DNA from: Malurus cyaneus samueli
Lineage: Eukaryota > Chordata > Aves > Passeriformes > Maluridae
Length of the DNA stretch: 64,000 nt
Direction of reading: 5' to 3'
NCBI GenBank assembly: GCA_009741485.1
Contig: CM019215.1
Location: 78,859,149-78,923,148 of the forward strand
Shown: positions 39,201 to 49,900 of the stretch, piece after piece
Layout of the letters: the number at the start of each line of letters is the position of its first letter
How positions within the stretch are numbered: the first letter of the stretch is position 1
The notes under the pieces: generated by a model
What the model was told of the DNA's origin: nothing
What the model saw: the letters and a program-made list of their open reading frames with translations, nothing else
Database searches by the model: none
Made by a program: the position numbers and the translations under genes

Positions 39201-40248
39201 GCTATTGTCATGGGTTTAAAAATCTGATTTTTTTTTTCTAATTTCCCGGCCCATGCACCAGAAAATGTCGTGGTTTGGACTGTGCTGAAAGCCAAAAGCA
39301 CTGCACCCATGACATTCCCTCCCTTCCCCCCACCGGAGAGGAAGAAGGGAGAGCAAAAGCCCAATTAACATGAAAATTTATGGCTTTCAGATAACATAAC
39401 ATAATTGAGAGAATGTGCTCCAGAGAATAGTCAGACAGGCTGAATAACTTAAGTTGCAAAATAGATTTATTACTACAAACTACTAAGAATACTATGGCAC
39501 TGGGGAGGGGAACAGAGATGGGGACAAGTTTACAAGGAGAAGAAAAAATTAAAAAATGGACATTTTAAGACACCTGTTATTCTTTCCAGGACCCGTCTCT
39601 TTCCCAGATCCTCTCTCTTCCCCCCCATGTTTTCCCGCGCACAAAGGGGAGCAGGAATGAAAGTCTAACATAGATCAAACCACTCATTATGGTTGTCGTC
39701 CAGCATCATAGGAGAAGCGTTTTTACAGCTCCAAGCTGTGGAAGTTTTTTTTTTTCCCAAGAGCAGTCAGTGCAAAGCTGCTAATGGCGAGGGAGTAGTC
39801 CTTTACCTCATAGGAGAAAAGAAAGAATGTCCTTCAAGGCCAAACTGCGTTGTTTCAGCGGCGTGAGACCACTATCACAAACCTCCTGGCAGAGCACAGC
39901 TTCTTCTAAGCATCCACTTACTTTGGACGTCATGGGGGGGGGCCAAGCCTCTTCCCCCTTTCTGGCTGTTTAGTCCAGTCCTCAAAGGCCAGGGTTTTTT
40001 TCCTCAGAGCAAGGTTGCTCTCTTTTTCTATTCAGGTCTCTCTCAATGATGAAATAGTTCTTTTCGAGAGCACTTATTCTTTGTGTTTCTTCTCCCACAG
40101 GACCCCTTTGGGTGCCAGCGAAATGGACTAAGGTAGCAGTGATGGGGACACCTCAGCCTACACCCAGCGAAGCAAGACTAAGTGAAGATCAAACCGTGGA
40201 TTATACCCTGCTCACCTTTCAACAGAAAGACTCGCCTTAAATCACATA

Positions 40249-40443
40249 ATGAAAGTGGTGTGGGCAATACTGGTGGGGCTGAGTATAACAAGAACTGCTG
40301 CCTGGATGCCACCGCAGCCCAAAACAATTACATGGGTGGCTCAAATGCCTGGGGCAGGAAGGATCATACTGCATGCCTTGGTTATAGTTGGAGTTAAATT
40401 TGTTGCTTTATTGCTGTTATCATGTAATTGTGCTTGTTTTTAG
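40249..40443 (+). pseudogene. Internally deleted retroviral env remnant
   Basis: A 64-codon frame starts with a hydrophobic signal-peptide-like N-terminus (residues about 1-20, beginning MKVVWAILVG). It passes through a short Trp- and Pro-containing stretch, then enters a second hydrophobic segment (about residues 44-60, LVIVGVKFVALLLL) that resembles the membrane anchor of a transmembrane envelope subunit. The surface subunit, cleavage site, fusion peptide and ectodomain are all absent. Its position just upstream of the polypurine tract and LTR fits env. It is a broken gene with no expected envelope function. Assignment to env rests on position and hydrophobic pattern only. Confidence 0.45.
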
Positions 40444-40496
40444 AAAATATTTAACAGTTTGCTCCAACAAGCCTTTCAAGCTAACTCAACCTTGCT

Positions 40497-40514
40497 AAAA
40501 GAAAACAGGGGAAA
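40497..40514 (+). other. Polypurine tract of the nested ERVK-type element
   Basis: A purine-rich run (AAAAGAAAACAGGGGAAA, one C) lies immediately before the LTR start TGTGGTGAGCC. This is the place where a plus-strand polypurine primer sits in retroviruses, and it fixes the orientation of the element as plus. Confidence 0.7.
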
Positions 40515-40901
40515 TGTGGTGAGCCTGCTTAAAGCGATAAGGGACATGTAGAATACTCTGGAATTGCCTGATCTCAGTATAACTAAAAGCTGCTAACAGC
40601 TATGAGCTGCTAGCAGTAGATTGCTGGAGCTGAAAGTTGCAAGAAGTTTTCTGTCCCCGAGACAGACTTGTTAAGTTCACTTAACGACTTGATGGCGCTA
40701 GCTTGTGAGGCTAACTGCAAGGTGTCATTTCTAAAGCAGCCTATAAGGAGCTCAGTTTTTGTAATATGTATGAGGTTGATTACCATTAGCGAACATGGGA
40801 TAAAAGCCGTGGTTGCTGAGGGAATAAACGAGTTGTGCTGATCATCTCTCTGGTGGTCGTGTGCATTTCTCCCACCGCTCGACAAGTGGTCTGCTCCAAC
40901 A
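40515..40901 (+). mobile_element. ERVK-type 3' LTR (387 bp)
   Basis: The LTR begins TGTGGTGAGC after the polypurine tract and ends GCTCCAACA against the 6-bp target duplication. Inside it are a TATA-like ATAAAA at about 40800 and an AATAAA signal at 40823-40828, followed by GT-rich sequence (GAGTTGTGCTG, and GTGGTCGTGTGC further on) consistent with a polyadenylation site at the R-U5 junction. The close TATA to AATAAA spacing gives a short R region. Size and layout fit avian ERVK-type LTRs; the family name cannot be fixed by eye. Confidence 0.75.
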
Positions 40902-41349
40902 CTTATTTTCTCCATGTTTGAGAACCATAGCAAAAAAACACAGTAAGCCAATCCCATCATCTCCTTACTGATCTTCGGTCTCCATTTTTTTTCCTTACAT
41001 CTCCTCACCCTCCTGCTCTGTTTTTCCCCAGTGCATGATACTAAAACTATATACTAACAACCTAAAGCTACAATGGCGGCCGCCCCTATCTTGTTTTGAA
41101 TTCTTCTTAAGTACAAGATAATACATCATCACAGAGGTGTAACCAACCTGTGCAATTGGCCCAGGCCTGATGGGCAGCCTGTCCATCAACCTCAGAGCCA
41201 CAATGGATTGGCTCTAAAACACAGGGGGCAGGGCTCCCTTTGCTGGAGAAGAAGGAGAAAGCTTCTAGAACTTCTCACAGGAGCCATCTTTGTGAGTCTT
41301 GATCCCATCCCCCCACCACCAAAAAATCGGACCAAGTAAAACCATGACA

Positions 41350-43045
41350 GCTATACAATTTTCTATTAAAATATGTAAATAGGAAACAATATTTAAGTAA
41401 ATATAGTAAGATATTTAAATAAAGACACCACCGAAGATTTCAAGACTAATTTGAAGAAAATATTTTTTTTTTATAGACTCTCAGTTCTTTGAAAATCTAA
41501 AAACAAAAATATTTAAATTCTGCTTTCAAACTCCAATTTACAAAAGCTTATGTTTCACTTGCACTTTTTTTTTTTTGGTGTGCATTAGAGGGAATTTATT
41601 ATTCTCTCTTATCTTTTACAGCTTTCATTCTGCCTTGAATCCAGCATTTTTTTTTCTTTCATTTGATATCTACCTATCTATATATTCCACTCCAATTTGA
41701 AGGTTAGACTTCATGATATTCAACACCTTAAAGAAAAAAAAAAGAAAAAAACCACAAAACACAACGAAAGCCAGCCAGCCTCCCCAGCGAAATTCCTGAG
41801 TTTTCTATGTTTTTATATGAAATTACTCTATCTGTAAGACATGGACATGTTGCTAAACATTCCTTATGTCATATTTTCACATTTTATCTAGCCTGAAAGT
41901 TTGTGACTGCAACTTGGTTAAAGAATGACAGTGCATCAAGCAGTGTACCAAAAAACTGTGTCCCACAAACTCCTAGAGACATTTGCTGAGCTTCTGACTT
42001 ATGAGAACACCTGAGAAACTTTCTGAGTTTACTTGTGAAAACTGAACACATCTCTTGCTAAAATCAATTATAATAGGGGCATCAACCAGGCTGCAACACA
42101 GATAACACCAACAAGTTACAGCAGCTACAGTGGAGTGAACTTTATAGCACTCATTGTATGAACATCTGCTTTTATTCCTCTTGTACTTCTCTGCTTTTCA
42201 AAATGTGAACTTTTTTTTTCCTATTATGTTCTGTCCTAAGCAAAGCCATCAATTTTAAGCATCTTTTTCACATGTGCTGCAGAATGAAATAATTTTCTTT
42301 TCTCATTAAACAATCTGTATAATTAGAGTACTTTTAGCTATCTGCATCAAACAATTACCGTATTAATTGCTGAGGATTGGACTACACTAGTGAGCATGTA
42401 AGCAAAATTTTATAAATGTGATTACGCTGTTGCAAGAGTAATGAACAGGAATGGCATTTCTATAGATAATGAATCTTTTTCCTCAGAACTCAACAAAGAT
42501 TTTCATTATAGATAGTCAGTTGTTTATCCTCAGGGGATATTTCCCTTTCCCATATCTCAGCTTCCTCTTTAGATTTGAAAGGCCTAATTCTGACCTGGCT
42601 TATTTAGGTTTTATGCTAAACAAAATAAATTTGTTTTTAAAAAGTTGATCTAAGAAGACAAAACCGGTAACTTACTGTGACCTGCAGTCTTTTATGCTAC
42701 CATTGAGAGTTCACTGAAAGTTAGTCTTGCCTTACAGATTCTTGACAAATAACTATGAAATGCACAGCAGCAATTTTCCCTATTTGTTGACAAGCACTTA
42801 GCATATTATTCTAGTCATTAGGAAAACACTTGAAGTGTGCATTTTGTGTATTCACAGCCTGGTTAAACTGAGAGGTCTGTATTGTGCTTCAACACAGCTC
42901 TTCTAAGCTTACCTTGCAGCTTAACTACTCCATCATCATCCAAAAATACCAGTTGTGCAGTCTCACCTGTGATAGGTCAGACACACAAGCAAATATTCTT
43001 GAGGCAACAGCCTTTGATCACCATGCTGATATTCAGAACACAATA
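41350..43045. other. AT-rich non-coding DNA, nothing recognised
   Basis: No gene, RNA or recognisable repeat beyond the target duplication at 41350-41354 and short T and A runs (41462-41472, 41730-41760). Confidence 0.65.
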
Positions 43046-43985
43046 GAAGGGCCTGGTTTGGAAGGAAGCATAAAGATAATCCAGTTCAAACCCTCTGCCA
43101 TGGGCAGGGACACCTTTCACTGATTTGGGCTCCTCAGAGCTCCATCCAGCCTTGCCTTGAACACTTCCAAGGCTGGGACACACACAACTTGTCTGAACAA
43201 CCTGTTCCAGTGCCACACCACCCTCATAGCAAAGAATTTCTTCTAATCTAAGATAAACCTACTTTCTTTCAGTCTGAAGCCATTCCCCCTTGTCACTACA
43301 GGCCTTTGTAATAAGTCTCTCTCCATCTTTCTTGTATGCCCCGTTCAGGTATTGGAATGTCACAGCTGGGTGACCCCAAAGCCTTCTCTTTTCCAGGCTG
43401 AACAATCCCAGCTCTCTCAGCCTGTCGTCTTACGAGAGGTGCTCCGTCCCTCCTCCAGGCTCCCTCCAACAGGTCCATGTCCAACTTGTTCTGTGTCCCC
43501 AGATCTGGATGCAGTGTTCCAGGTGGGCTCTCCCCAGAGCAGAGCAGAGGGGCAGAATCCCCTCCCTCCCCTGCTGCCCACGCTGCTTTGGATGCAGCCC
43601 AGGACACATTTGGCTCTCTGGGCTGTGAGTGCACATGGCTGGGTCATGTCAGCCTCTCCAGTATCCCCAAATCCTCCTCCCCAGGGCTGCTCTCAATCCC
43701 TTCATCCTCCAGCCTGCATTGATACCTGGGGTTGCCCCAATTCAGTTTCAGCACCTGACATTTGGTCCTGTTAAACTGCATGAGATTCCCATGCTCCCAC
43801 TTCTTGGCATTGTACAGGACCCTCTGGCACCCTATCTTTCAGGATGATATCCTGATTCTCAGGTTTGTCAACAACAGGACTCAGCTTGGTGTCATCCCCA
43901 AATTTGCTGAGGGTGCACTCCAACCCTTCCCCATTAATGAAGACATTAAATAGCACTCATCCCAACACAGACCTCTGATGTCACT
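43046..43985 (-). mobile_element. CR1 LINE fragment, about 940 bp of ORF2 C-terminal coding region
   Basis: This is the longest CR1 piece in the window. On the minus strand, 43956-43771 reads through the block before and across the RT catalytic site: LFNVFINGEGLECTLSKF followed by GDDTKLS. The usual FADD is FGDD here, at 43891-43902. Downstream blocks include a CVLGCIQSSVGSRG segment and a DMDLLE segment before a frame shift, then 3' end sequence near 43046-43110 (complement of CCCTCTGCCATGGGCAGGGA). Stops and shifts show it is dead. The terminal octamer tail is not clearly preserved at the left end. Confidence 0.92.
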
Positions 43986-44020
43986 GATGTGCATTGTGAC
44001 TCTGATGTGTGTCGTGACTC
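43985..44020. repeat. 18-bp tandem duplication at the CR1 edge
   Basis: Two copies of an 18-bp unit (TGATGTGCATTGTGACTC and TGATGTGTGTCGTGACTC) stand head to tail with three differences, directly at the right end of the CR1 fragment. Confidence 0.8.
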
Positions 44021-46687
44021 TGAACACCACTGACTGCTATCATAATTTGGGTTTCTTTTAAGGAGAAATGCCCAGCTACTCTACAGTAACACCATGACTG
44101 GCTCGTGAACAGTAGCAAGTATATCTGACTACCTTTACAGTATCTATTTTCTCTGTATATACTTTTTTACCTTAAAAATTAATTTCTCTTTTTACATGTG
44201 GAATGTGTTAAGTATGCTAATGTTTATAGATGTGTTCCTATGTCAAGGACTGGCAAACTAGAGCTCTTTGCCCAGTGGAGCAGAGCTCTGCAAAAGGCAG
44301 TATCACGAAGGAGAACTTAAATGGTACTGTTCTTTTCATGTCCAAAGAAAAGCATCCAATCTTACATAGCAATATTTCAAAAAAATAGTGTCTTAGCTAC
44401 ATTTAAAAAGAGACTGATACACAACTCTTCAGGTGACTCAGGAAAGTTCTTTAGAGATCAACGCCAGTTATACATGATTTAAACCTTTTGATGAAATACC
44501 AAAAATTGCTCTCTGTAGAACAATCAAGGTAAACCTGTTCTTGACCTGTTCTACACAGCAGAACAGTAATCACACAAGGTAATTTCTTGACTACAGAGGA
44601 CTTTTAATAGAAAAAAAGATATATGAAAATTCACTCTGGTTTTTAATTTGCACTGACATTGGCCACTGAACAACTCAGAGTAGGAGGGTACAATCATATG
44701 ATAAAATGTTTTCTTTAGGAGTCATAATGAAAAGTATTATAATTCTGAAGGAAATACATAAAAAAAAGTGTTTTCCTTCAAAGTACAAAATTTGTGGGCT
44801 GTGTTTGGTTTTGTTTTGTTTTTCAACAGGATTTACTATGCTCAAACCACAGCCACACAAGCTCGTAATGGCTTAGTAAAAGCAGTGCCATTTATCACAA
44901 TAGAATTCTGTGTCCTATGCTAGCAAAATTTAATGTCTGCTGAGTTAAAAATGAGTACTCTGTACTGTATTTCATCATTACCTCTGATTCTGTTTAAGGA
45001 AAGCTAAATTGCTGGTAGGAAAAGCAGGAGTTGGGAAGTCTCATGACAGTAAAAGAAGGTTCATGCTACACTGATTCTATATCCTCCTCTCTCCTCCACT
45101 TCTTCACAAGAACTGTTTCTAGGCTGTTGGCTTTGCACTGTGTCATAGAAACGTCCCAACATAATTCTATACCCCTAAATACTGCAAGAGATTGTAGTAA
45201 AGTAGATAGTTTAAAGTAAATACCTGCCTAAACTGTTTGCAGATGAAGCACACAATGTAAATAACCTTTTTATGGAGAAAGGATGAATGCAATCAGGGAA
45301 TAAATGTTAAGGCCAACAATATCTAGAGGTTGGCAGTTAAATTTGGATACAGGTTGTCAAATCCTGGATACCATCACACAAAAGACTTTTTTGTCCTTGA
45401 CAGACTAATTAGACTTGCAGTGTAATTTTATTGTACTGCCCAAATTGCATGAGATTTTAAGACGTCTTGATGAAATTTATACATTTCATTGTTAATAATT
45501 TAAATTCTATGAGATTATTTAAGATAAAAAAAAAACCCCAAAAACCCAAAAAACCCAAAAAAAGAAATCAGCAGGGTAAGGGATTCCCATTCCAGATGCT
45601 AAAAAAGCAACCTGGTTGAAAGGGAGATTAGGAGAGCTCATGGAAAAGAAATCTATTGGGATTTTACATATAATTGCTGGCTAGATTATTTTCCAATTTA
45701 TTCAGAAGCTAAAGAAAAATACAGGATTGTTAGGAGCTGTTTTTCAAAGGTAAGTCAATGAACTTAGATACCTCTGAGAAATGTCTGTAACATTATGTGA
45801 TAAACAAAAAAAAAAATCAAATTATTTAATGGACACTTTTTTTACTTACTGCATTTCCCTTTTTTCCTCTGATGTGCTTAGAAGGCCAACAATCGGCAAT
45901 GAAAACAGAAAACATCTTAGTGTCTACAAGAATAGATGAAACTGTAAATACATGGTTCCTCAAATGTGTAAACAAAGTTATTTCTACTGCTTTTTCAATA
46001 CTCCTCTGGTGGAAAAAAAAATAGAAGAGATGAAATTCCCCAAACGAAAGAATTTTGTGAAGCTGGAAATGTTTAGACTTTTAAACTTCTTCAAGATGCA
46101 GACATTGAATTCAGTGAGATGGAGTGACTTAATTCTACTGTTAGGAAGTGAGAGGACAGAAGGTTAGGATAGAGAATTATATACAAAACAATCAAAAGGG
46201 ATAGGGTTTTTTTCAAGTTTGCAAGAAACAGTGTGAACAGAAAGTAACAAAGAAAAGATATTTATTTCTCTGGAACTTTTGTTAATAAATAGTTCTATTT
46301 TGTATTTTCTCACTTCACAAGTACACTCTTCTGCAAAGAATCAGCCCAAAGAAAAAATATTGAGAACATATTAAGAAATATTTAGGAGCGTATACAAGTG
46401 TATACATGCTAGATATTAATTTGTGAAACTTCTCTGGACAAAATCATGGCAATCATTGAATAAAATCTTAGCTAAAGCCCTTATTTAAGGTTCCTAACAA
46501 AGTAATTCAGTCCTTTTTTGATATATGAAGATGATTCGAAAATTGCTTCCAACTACTCCAGGAATGATTCTTCCACTGATCTGTATCTCACATTCAGAAA
46601 TTCCTAACTACTTTTAATACAATATTTAATTTTATTTTTGAAATATATCACACTATTTGGAGATTAATAGAACTTATAAGATTTCTA
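44021..46687. other. Non-coding DNA, no gene seen
   Basis: No supported gene or RNA. An A/C-rich low-complexity run (AAACCC-like) lies at about 45526-45565. Confidence 0.65.
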
Positions 46688-46925
46688 GAAAATTAAAGTT
46701 GGAAGAGACTTCTGGAAGGCATACCATCCAATCCTTGATTTGCCATTATGCTTCCATCAGTGAAGTTCTTTGAGTATAGCCCAACCAAGTTTGCCCTTCC
46801 ACCCTCTTTCTGGGCAACTGTTCAGGTGTCCAACCACCCTCACTTCATAAACCTTTTCCTTCTCTCTGGACAATTTTCCTTGTTCTGATGTGTCTGACAA
46901 CTTTTGCCTTGTCACAGATGGGCAG
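46688..46925 (-). mobile_element. Diverged CR1 LINE fragment
   Basis: The order AAAGTTGGAAGAGACTTCTG, CCATCCAATCC, TGGGCAACTGTTCAGGTGTC, CCAACCACCCTCACTTCATA and AACCTTTTCCTTCTCTC follows the reverse complement of the CR1 3' region, but with many changes. The terminal octamers are lost. It is probably an old insertion. Confidence 0.65.
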
Positions 46926-49900
46926 GCTGAAAGAACTGCAAATTACAATTACCCTATGCAAAAAGAACTCTGCAGTTCTCTATCACACAAATAAATCCAG
47001 AAAAGGGTTTTCTTCCAATCCAGAAAAGTTTTCCTCCATATAACAGCTAACTGCTGTCCTAATGGAAATCACAGCTCTGCTGCTATTTAAATCACTTCAA
47101 AATTAATAGCGAGAGAATTCCTTCACTTCCTGGAGGTGCACCTTTTTCTTTGTTTTTGTCTTCAGTAGCTGTAGATAGCAAGAGATGCTTTCATAATCCT
47201 CTCTCCTTGAATCTGGAAAAATCCAGTTATCTCGCCCTACCTGCCATGTCATAGGCCCATGGATGTGCACTAATCATATCAGTCAGCCTTTGCAGGTCAG
47301 TATATCAGTGTGTCTCTTGCATCAATACATCAATGTGTGTCTTGAAATGTGTGTCATTTGCACCTGAATTTGACAAGTACCCAGGGCAGCCAATGGAAGG
47401 GGAAATAAAATATCCTAGTTGTCAGAGATTTTAAATTAGACATAGAAAGAAAACAAAAGTCAATTCTGTGTGCCAAACACAGAGGCTCCAAAAGGATTCT
47501 GGAAGTCATTGTATGTCTTTAACCACAGGTTACTTTCAGTGACTTAGTCCACAGAACAAAATCTGTAATCCAGTTTGATTTTAATTGTAGTTTCACTAAT
47601 ATGGGTGTGCACTTTTCTGTATGATGTTTTTATTCACTTTTATTTGGTGTGCTTTATTCTCTCACTATTAATTTTAATGTGAATTGAACACCAGCAGAGC
47701 TGTCACTATAATTAGGAGAGTTAGCTATAACAGTAAATAGAACTTTATACCAACATAAAATTGTACATTTGCTTGTGTGATAGAAAACAGAAGGTTTAGT
47801 ATGGTGACTGCCATTTGCAGTTCTTCCAGTTTTTATCCTTTGCAGTGTGCTTAAAATATATTTTGAAGTTTCACATATTCCAAAATAAACTGGAAATTGA
47901 AATTCATGGCATGTCTTTTTGGCAGTGTACTTTCATGTCAGAGATTCTTGCAGGAGCTTGTAGGAAGCTGGTACAGCTGCATCACGGGAGACTTCAGCTG
48001 TGACACAAGTGACAATGAGGTCATGTCCCTGTTTTGAGTCAAATGAGGGGTTGGACTTGCAGGATGAGTTTTGGTAGGAGAGAAACAATTTTCAGTCTCT
48101 GCACAAGCAGAAAGCTTTTTTTTTTTTTTTTTTTATCTGGCCTGTAGCTCTGAAGTCTCAGAAACAAAAATCATACCTAACCTTCCTAGTAAATCTATAC
48201 TGAGTTGTATGTTGTGTGTATGCTGTGTCTGGGCAGCCTCCAGCAAAGGTACAGTGATACCATTTAGTGTGTCTCTTAGGCAGGAATGTTGCTGTAAGTG
48301 CAAAGACAAGAATGTTTGCACTGTGCTATATCACTGTAGATATGTTATTTCTACCACCTGAGAATGTTCTAATTTCATTGCTATTTTCTAACCTACTGTC
48401 ACTAAATGAAAAGTCAGCTTAAAAATCAGGATCTTGGGAAATTGTAAATGGCTTGAAGATTCTGTCTTTGAAACAGCCTAATAAGACCTGATATTCAGAG
48501 GGAGCATGCCTTTAGTTAGGTGCATTCAAAACCATTAAGAACTTAGAAGGTCAAAGCTTTTTCCTCAGAAGTCCTGTCACTGAAAATTGAGTGTCCCCTC
48601 ATATATAAGGTTCATACTGTTCATATTTGTCATATTTTTTCATTATTTTAATAATTGCTAATTTGGTTCATATTTTTAATCTACTTACTGTAAGAAAGTA
48701 AGAGTTTATCTGAAATATGGCATTCCTTAGACTGTTTCTGAAAAAGGGACCTTTTGATAAAACGTTGAAAGAATCCCCACAAATTCCTCATTTCTTTTAT
48801 TCTACAAATAGAAGTATACCTAGGAATGGAAACAGAATTGGTTTTATCAGTCCCAGCTCAGGAAAATAAGCTATGAGGACAGTGAAAGTGTCTGCAAGAT
48901 CATAAAATAGGAAGAAGAAACGAGAAGTGAACAATGCCTTGCAAGTACAGAATTATGGAAAGTCCTAAGCATAGGGTCTATTTTTAAACTGACACTGAGC
49001 AGTTCAGTAGCAAAGTTTCTTTCCAGTAGAGGAGCAGAACTCTCCAGATCTTAGCATTATTTCCATTTGGATGAACAAGTGAAATATGGATAAGAAAGAT
49101 ATTTAACTCATCATTTTGAGAAATTGATTTCTGAAGCACTTAAAAAGTATTTTGGTCTCTTCTTTGCTTTTTTAAAATATTTTCTTAAAATTTTAGTTTC
49201 TGTTGATTTACCTTACACAACTTCTGCTAGTTGTTCTATTTAGTGCAAATTGTTTTATCAAGCTGTGAGAGATTATGTAACTAACCTACTGAAACAACAA
49301 AAGATAATAGCAAGAGAGGAGTAAAGCAGACTTGGCTTTTAGCAGGCGTATTTTAAATGAAATTGAACTGTAGAACACTAGAGTGAAAAGTTTAAGATGA
49401 GTTTGACTCCATTTCTTATCTTTTAAAGAAATAAAATATATTCAAAATACTTTAGAACTAGCAAAACACCTGAAGTATTTAACTAAGGATTTAATGAAGT
49501 AAATTGTGCATTGTAAGTCCATTAATCTTCTGCGATATGATGCCTTTGAGTCTACAGAGATCATTACCAAGGGGAAATAAGTGCTTTAAAGCAAAATCAA
49601 GATAAATACTTGTGTTTAGGAAGAGATACATCAATATCATAATGCAACCTGTTACCATAGTTTCTATACTTCAGTGGTCACAGCAAAGAACCAACATTTA
49701 TGACAATCATCACATTAAAGTAAAAATTTACTACAACACTACATATATGTGGCATATTCCTATGCTACAAAGGGGTACATAATAGAGATTATGATATTTT
49801 AGCATTTTTCTTGTGATAATATTTTATATCCATATTAGGAATTCTTCTGATTTCATAGAGGTTTATGTCATCCTGCTGTACCATGAAAACAAATTATGGT

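Larger units (their letters stand above)
40079..40901 (+). mobile_element. Nested, 5'-truncated ERVK-type element with one LTR
   Basis: This 823-bp insert is flanked by CTTATT at 40073-40078 and 40902-40907. The 6-bp length is typical of ERVK/betaretrovirus-like integration, and copy 1 has a single CTTATT at the same place. Contents in order are: a pyrimidine-rich stretch ending in CAG (40080-40101) that looks like a splice acceptor; a short frame with WVP-type residues like the tail of a retroviral integrase; a 64-codon env remnant; a polypurine tract; and a 3' LTR of 387 bp. There is no 5' LTR, no primer-binding site and no gag or pol core, so the copy is defective. Confidence 0.75.
39206..41349 (-). 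mobile_element. ERVL-like LTR, copy 2, interrupted by a nested ERVK-type element
   Basis: The outer element is bounded by a perfect 5-bp duplication, GCTAT at 39201-39205 and 41350-41354. It begins TGTCATGGGTTT and ends AAAACCATGACA. Segments 39266-40078 and 40908-41349 match the solo LTR at 11513-12812 closely and in the same order. The first 60 bp (39206-39265) has no counterpart in copy 1, whose own first bases (TGTCGTGG) appear here only at 39266. An 823-bp insertion with a duplicated CTTATT lies at 40079-40901. Without it the LTR would be about 1315 bp. No internal genes of the outer virus remain. Confidence 0.85.

Noticed and set aside
40458..40470. GCTCCAACA near the polypurine tract as a possible second LTR end
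   Set aside because: The string also occurs at the true LTR end (40893-40901), but here it is not followed by a target duplication and lies inside the element; it is probably chance.
43352..43774. 140-codon plus-strand open frame
   Set aside because: It is the antisense of CR1 ORF2, and GC-rich CR1 DNA gives long antisense frames.
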